A stretch of 64,000 nucleotides of DNA, taken from assembly GCA_028716975.1 (NCBI GenBank), contig JAQUOU010000003.1, positions 1 to 64,000 of the forward strand. The letters run 5' to 3'. The notes beneath the pieces were generated by a model. The model saw only the letters and a list, made by a program, of their open reading frames with translations. It searched no databases and was not told the DNA's origin. Position numbers and translations under genes: made by a program. Within the stretch, counting starts at the first letter, position 1; each line of letters begins with the position of its first letter. This document shows positions 60,018 through 64,000 of this stretch, piece by piece. The stretch comes from Methylobacter sp. (GTDB taxonomy: Bacteria; Pseudomonadota; Gammaproteobacteria; Methylococcales; Methylomonadaceae).

Positions 60018-62732
60018 ATGTCTCAACAAACAAAAAAATGCCTGATTCTGGTTGACGGTTCCTCCTTTTTATTCCGTGCCTATCATGCTCTTCCACCCCT
60101 GAGCAATCCTCAAGGTGATCCCACCAATGCTGTTTATGGCGTCTCCAATATGCTGCGCAAACTCATTGCGGAGTATCAAAGCGATTATATTGCCGTAGTG
60201 TTTGATGCTCCCGGTAAAACTTTCCGCAATGATCTTTATGAGCCCTATAAAGCGCACAGACCGCCTATGCCGGATGATCTGCGCGTCCAGATAGAGCCAT
60301 TGCACAAGCTGATCCGGGCCATGGGTTTGCCCTTAATTATGGAACCCGGCGTGGAAGCCGACGATGTGCTGGGCGCACTGGCTCAATACGCAGAGCAGCA
60401 AGGCTTTAGCGTTATTATTTCGACGTGTGACAAGGATATGGCCCAGCTGGTGACAGAAGACATTATTCTGGAAAATACCATGTCAAATACCCGTCTCGAT
60501 ATCCAGGGTGTTATCGATAAATTTGGCGTCAGGCCGGGACAGATCATTGACTACCTGGCATTGATAGGCGATACCTCAGACAATATTCCCGGCGTGCCTA
60601 AAGTCGGCCCCAAAACCGCGGCAAAATGGCTCGCCCAGTATGATACGGTGGAAAATCTGATTGCCTGCGCCGATGATATTAAAGGACATTATGGTGTAAA
60701 TCTCCGGGCAAATTTAGCGCAACTGCCTTTATCGAAACAACTCACCGCTATTAAATGCGATCTCCATCTGCCTTACGGCATGGAACACTTAAAACGACAG
60801 CCCGTGGACAAGGCTGTACTGAAAAATTTATTAACCGGATTGGGATTTTTATCCTGGCTGAAATCGCTGGATAACATTATCGATGCCGAAGTCGCAGCGG
60901 TTGAAAAAACGCCCGGCGTTTGCGAACCCGACTACGAAATCATACTAACAGAGCAGCAGTTTAAGCATTGGTTTGAACAGCTGGATAAGGCGCCGCTGTT
61001 TGCCTTTGACACAGAAACTACTAGTCTTGATTACAGCAAAGCCAGCATAGTGGGCGTTTCCTTTGCGGTTACCCCGGGCAAAGCTGCCTATGTGCCGTTA
61101 GCTCATGATTATCCTGGCGTCCCGGACCAGCTTAACCGGTCTGAAGTATTGGAAAAACTACGTCCGTTACTGGAAAACCCGCATAAAGCCAAGCTCGGGC
61201 AAAACCTGAAATACGATATGCATGTCTTAGCTAATCACGGCATAGCATTACGCGGCATCGCCCACGACACCATGCTTGAGTCATATGTTTTAAACAGTAC
61301 CGCAACCAAGCATAATATGGACGACCTCGCCAAAGAGTATCTGGGCGTTAAAACCATTCACTATGAAGAGGTGGCAGGCAAGGGCGCAAAACAGATTCCG
61401 TTTCAGGAAGTTTCGCTTGAGCAGGCCGGCCCTTATGCGGCTGAAGATGCCGATATTACTTTGCAGTTGCACCAAGTTCTGATGGGAAAGCTGGGACAAC
61501 ATTCCACCTTGCACAAGCTGTATACGGAAATTGAAATTCCTTTGATTAGCGTACTGGCCCGTATAGAAAGAAACGGCGTATTAATTGACACAGCAATGCT
61601 TGCTCAGCAAAGTCTGGAACTGGCCAGCCATATTATTGCGATTGAGCAACACACTCATGATCTTGCCGGGCAGACTTTTAATTTAGGCTCTCCCAAACAA
61701 ATTCAGGAGATTCTTTACGATCGGCAAAAACTGCCCATTTTAAAGAAAACGCCTACCGGCCAGCCTTCGACTGAAGAATCCGTACTCCAGGAATTAGCCC
61801 TCAATTATCCCTTGCCAAAGCTGATTCTCGAATACCGGAGTTTGAGCAAGTTAAAATCGACTTATATCGACAAGCTGCCGCAACAGCTTGATGAGAAAAC
61901 CGGCCGCATCCATACCTCTTATCACCAGGCGATAGCTGCAACTGGCAGGCTTTCTTCATCGGATCCCAATCTGCAAAATATTCCTATTCGCAGTGAAGAA
62001 GGCCGTAAAATCCGTCAGGCGTTTATTGCTCCCGAAGGTTATAAAATCGTCGCCGCCGATTATTCTCAAATTGAACTGCGCATCATGGCGCATTTATCCG
62101 CCGATGAAGGGTTGCTGAAAGCCTTTACCGAAGGGCATGATGTTCATCGTGCAACGGCGGCTGAAGTATTCAGCGTTGCTCCCGACCGGGTGACAACTGA
62201 TTTACGCCGCTCCGCCAAAGCTATTAATTTCGGCCTCATTTACGGAATGTCATCATTTGGCCTGGCGCAGCAATTGGGTTTATCCCGCGGCCAGGCCCAG
62301 GCTTATATTGATTTGTATTTTACCCGCTATCCGGGCGTTAAAAACTATATGGACAGCATCAGGAAGCTCGCCCGCGAACAAGGTTATGTGGAAACATTAT
62401 TTGGCCGCCGCTTATATTTGCCGGAAATAAATTCCCGCAATGCGGCAAGCCGTCAATATGCCGAACGCACTGCTATTAATGCGCCTATGCAAGGTACGGC
62501 CGCCGATATTATTAAGCGGGCAATGCTGGCTACTGACCAGTGGCTGCAACAGGAAAAGCCGGATGCCAGGATGATTATGCAAGTCCACGATGAGCTGGTA
62601 TTTGAAGTGGCAGAAGATCAATTGGACGATTGTGCTGCTTACATTAGGCGAATCATGTGTGATGCCGCGGAACTCAATGTGTCGCTTCTTGTCGATATCG
62701 GCATAGGTAATAATTGGGACGAAGCTCATTAA
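60018..62732 (+). CDS. polA: DNA polymerase I
   Basis: A 904-aa protein with three domains. The 5'-3' exonuclease (1-290) has LVDGSSFLFRAYHAL, EADDVLGALA and IGDTSDNIPGVPKVGPKTA. The 3'-5' exonuclease has its acidic pair intact (FAFDTETTSLDY), so proofreading is expected. The polymerase has VAADYSQIELRIMAHLS, SAKAINFGLIYGMSSFGLA and QVHDELVFEV. It removes RNA primers and fills gaps in replication and repair. It is followed by two hairpins and then by engB in the opposite direction. Confidence 0.98.
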   Translation: MSQQTKKCLILVDGSSFLFRAYHALPPLSNPQGDPTNAVYGVSNMLRKLIAEYQSDYIAVVFDAPGKTFRNDLYEPYKAHRPPMPDDLRVQIEPLHKLIRAMGLPLIMEPGVEADDVLGALAQYAEQQGFSVIISTCDKDMAQLVTEDIILENTMSNTRLDIQGVIDKFGVRPGQIIDYLALIGDTSDNIPGVPKVGPKTAAKWLAQYDTVENLIACADDIKGHYGVNLRANLAQLPLSKQLTAIKCDLHLPYGMEHLKRQPVDKAVLKNLLTGLGFLSWLKSLDNIIDAEVAAVEKTPGVCEPDYEIILTEQQFKHWFEQLDKAPLFAFDTETTSLDYSKASIVGVSFAVTPGKAAYVPLAHDYPGVPDQLNRSEVLEKLRPLLENPHKAKLGQNLKYDMHVLANHGIALRGIAHDTMLESYVLNSTATKHNMDDLAKEYLGVKTIHYEEVAGKGAKQIPFQEVSLEQAGPYAAEDADITLQLHQVLMGKLGQHSTLHKLYTEIEIPLISVLARIERNGVLIDTAMLAQQSLELASHIIAIEQHTHDLAGQTFNLGSPKQIQEILYDRQKLPILKKTPTGQPSTEESVLQELALNYPLPKLILEYRSLSKLKSTYIDKLPQQLDEKTGRIHTSYHQAIAATGRLSSSDPNLQNIPIRSEEGRKIRQAFIAPEGYKIVAADYSQIELRIMAHLSADEGLLKAFTEGHDVHRATAAEVFSVAPDRVTTDLRRSAKAINFGLIYGMSSFGLAQQLGLSRGQAQAYIDLYFTRYPGVKNYMDSIRKLAREQGYVETLFGRRLYLPEINSRNAASRQYAERTAINAPMQGTAADIIKRAMLATDQWLQQEKPDARMIMQVHDELVFEVAEDQLDDCAAYIRRIMCDAAELNVSLLVDIGIGNNWDEAH

Positions 62733-62794
62733 AATATTCAATGTGCCCGGAACTTTCAAGTTTCATTGAAGTCTTAGTTTTGTGCGCTTCATAC

Positions 62795-62888
62795 AGCGTT
62801 CAATCAGCCGAAGCTCCCCCTGCTCACCGGCTGATTCTTCCTTAAGCCCCAAGGCGCTTTTTTAATGCCTTGGGGCTTTCTTTTTTAC
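62795..62888 (+). ncRNA. Candidate small RNA or terminator region between polA and engB
   Basis: Two hairpins occur in tandem: AATCAGCCG (62802-62810) with CGGCTGATT (62828-62836), then a strong terminator AAGCCCCAAGGC (62844-62855) with GCCTTGGGGCTT (62867-62878) and T-run. Their place between polA and engB is that of the sRNA Spot 42 (spf) in E. coli. No separate promoter was confirmed and the sequence was not matched to Spot 42. The simplest reading is the polA terminator with an extra stem. Confidence 0.4.
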
Positions 62889-63009
62889 AGCCGCTGTCAA
62901 AATAACTTTCTCTATCATGCAGTTTCATTATGATTTATTTTGAGCATATTTTAACGGCAACTCAACATTACGATAAGTTCTTCGCTTTCATTGAAAAAAT
63001 GCCTGTTTT

Positions 63010-63618
63010 TTAACCCGGGTCAACAGGGTTAAATAATTGATCGAGCGCCAGGTGTACTTCATCAATACCGGTTTTTTTCAAGGCCGAAAATAGCTGTATT
63101 GTTAATGGAAATGCCATATTGTTAAGCTCCCGCTGTACCTGTAATAAGGTATTTTTGGCCGCCCCGTAGGTCAGCTTGTCAGCCTTGGTTAACAATACAT
63201 GCAACGGTAAGCCGGTATGTTCGCACCACTCTAGCATTTGCTGGTCAAATTCGGTGAGGGGATGACGGACATCCATTACCAGGATTATTCCGCATAATGA
63301 TTTGCGTTGTGTCAGATAATTTTCCATCAGCTCATGCCATTTTTTCTTTATCGCTACCGGCACCTTGGCATAGCCGTAACCCGGCAAATCAACAAACCGC
63401 AGCTGTTCATTAATTTCGAAAAAGTTCAGCATTTGCGTTCTGCCGGGTATTTTACTTATCCTTGCCAAGGCGTTTTGCCTTGTTAATGTATTAATTGCAC
63501 TGGATTTGCCGGCGTTTGAACGTCCGGCAAAAGCTACTTCCCGGCCTTGATCCGAAGGCGCATTAGTAAGTAACGGCGCACTATTAATAAATTTTGCCTG
63601 ATGATAAAGTGGGTTCAT
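63010..63618 (-). CDS. engB: Ribosome biogenesis GTPase EngB (YihA/YsxC)
   Basis: A 202-aa GTPase with G1 AGRSNAGKSSAINTL, G3 DLPGYGYAKVP and G4 LLTKADKL. It assists assembly of the large ribosomal subunit and is usually essential. It is convergent with polA, the same order as in E. coli. Confidence 0.97.
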   Translation of the reverse strand: MNPLYHQAKFINSAPLLTNAPSDQGREVAFAGRSNAGKSSAINTLTRQNALARISKIPGRTQMLNFFEINEQLRFVDLPGYGYAKVPVAIKKKWHELMENYLTQRKSLCGIILVMDVRHPLTEFDQQMLEWCEHTGLPLHVLLTKADKLTYGAAKNTLLQVQRELNNMAFPLTIQLFSALKKTGIDEVHLALDQLFNPVDPG

Positions 63619-63728
63619 CGTGATCTCGCTTAAGGGTACTAATTAGAGTAGAATTTGGCTATGATAATCAGCCCGTATATTTTCAAAGACTACCATAAAT
63701 AATTACAATATTCCGAAAGGGGAACCTG

Positions 63729-64000
63729 ATGAAGAAGAAATTGCTGGCACTTTCACTAACTCTGGCATTTGCCGGCAGTTCAAGTATTGTACATTCAGAA
63801 GGCAATATTAACGCAGGAAAAGAAAAAGCAGCTTCATGTGCGGGTTGCCATGGAGAAAACGGTAATAGCATGGTAGGCACATTCCCCAAGCTTGCCCAGC
63901 AGCATTCATCCTATCTGCAAAAACAGTTGCATGCTTTTAAAGACGGCAGCCGCAATAACCCGATAATGTCGCCTATGGCTATGGCATTAACCGACGATGA
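63729..64000 (+). CDS. Periplasmic c-type cytochrome (c4/c553-like), partial at window end
   Basis: The first 90 codons of a cytochrome c start at the ATG at 63729, preceded by GAAAGGGGA. A signal peptide (MKKKLLALSLTLAFAGSSS...HSEG) is followed by the heme-binding CAGCH in KAASCAGCHGENGNSMVGTFPKLAQQHSSYLQKQLHAFKDG. The pattern fits the first half of a diheme cytochrome c4, or a monoheme c553. The gene runs past the window end, so the number of hemes cannot be decided. It would carry electrons in the periplasm. Confidence 0.93.
   Translation, partial: MKKKLLALSLTLAFAGSSSIVHSEGNINAGKEKAASCAGCHGENGNSMVGTFPKLAQQHSSYLQKQLHAFKDGSRNNPIMSPMAMALTDD

Overview
The window looks like chromosomal DNA of a gammaproteobacterium. 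The gene order mnmG-rsmG-parA-parB-atpIBEFHAGDC-glmU-glmS and the pair polA-engB are classic for that class. A complete pqqA-E set, the small charged gene types and the moderate GC suggest a methylotroph or methanotroph of the Methylococcales type. That placement is inference: no methane or methanol dehydrogenase gene lies in the window.

Region 1 (1-14.4 kb) is accessory and partly decaying. It holds the edge of an IS21-like element, a nitronate monooxygenase tail, an ABC-2 exporter pair, a VapC/Phd-type toxin-antitoxin operon, a frameshifted stress-protein-like gene, a doubly frameshifted ClC chloride channel broken next to a dead DDE transposase, a PstS tail, an intact tripartite RND efflux operon and a dead tyrosine recombinase.

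Region 2 (14.4-20 kb) is the PQQ cofactor locus on the minus strand: pqqA, attenuator, pqqB, pqqC, an inserted Uma2-type gene, eight CGGGTTA heptamers, pqqD, pqqE. A 221-bp MITE-like element and a royal-jelly/yellow-type beta-propeller protein follow. Region 3 (20-23.5 kb) has a small membrane protein, a MoeB/ThiF-type adenylyltransferase and groES-groEL behind a CIRCE operator.

Region 4 (24-29.4 kb) is the most unusual intact block: an unrecognised 140-aa protein, a KaiC-like double RecA ATPase, a hybrid histidine kinase and a GGDEF-EAL protein, all co-oriented. The kinase and the GGDEF-EAL protein share a related N-terminal helical module, which in the latter is a regular RE-heptad repeat. 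An internally deleted IS1595-type transposase and a group II intron with a one-base frameshift in its reverse transcriptase follow (29.5-31.65 kb).

Region 5 (31.9-39.4 kb) carries proS, convergent dhaL and dhaK, a NagD-type phosphatase, a type I asparaginase, folA and a small ArfA-like gene whose reading frame contains a terminator hairpin. Region 6 (39.5-54.6 kb) is the mnmG to glmS core. It includes a 77-aa protein between parA and parB that copies the ParB N-terminal KRGLGRGL peptide, and a 410-bp gap between atpG and atpD. Region 7 (54.7-64 kb) has methionine salvage genes mtnBDC, a SnoaL-like protein, a ComEA-like protein, relA, polA, a candidate small RNA in the Spot 42 position, engB and the start of a cytochrome c gene. 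No tRNA, rRNA or CRISPR array was seen.
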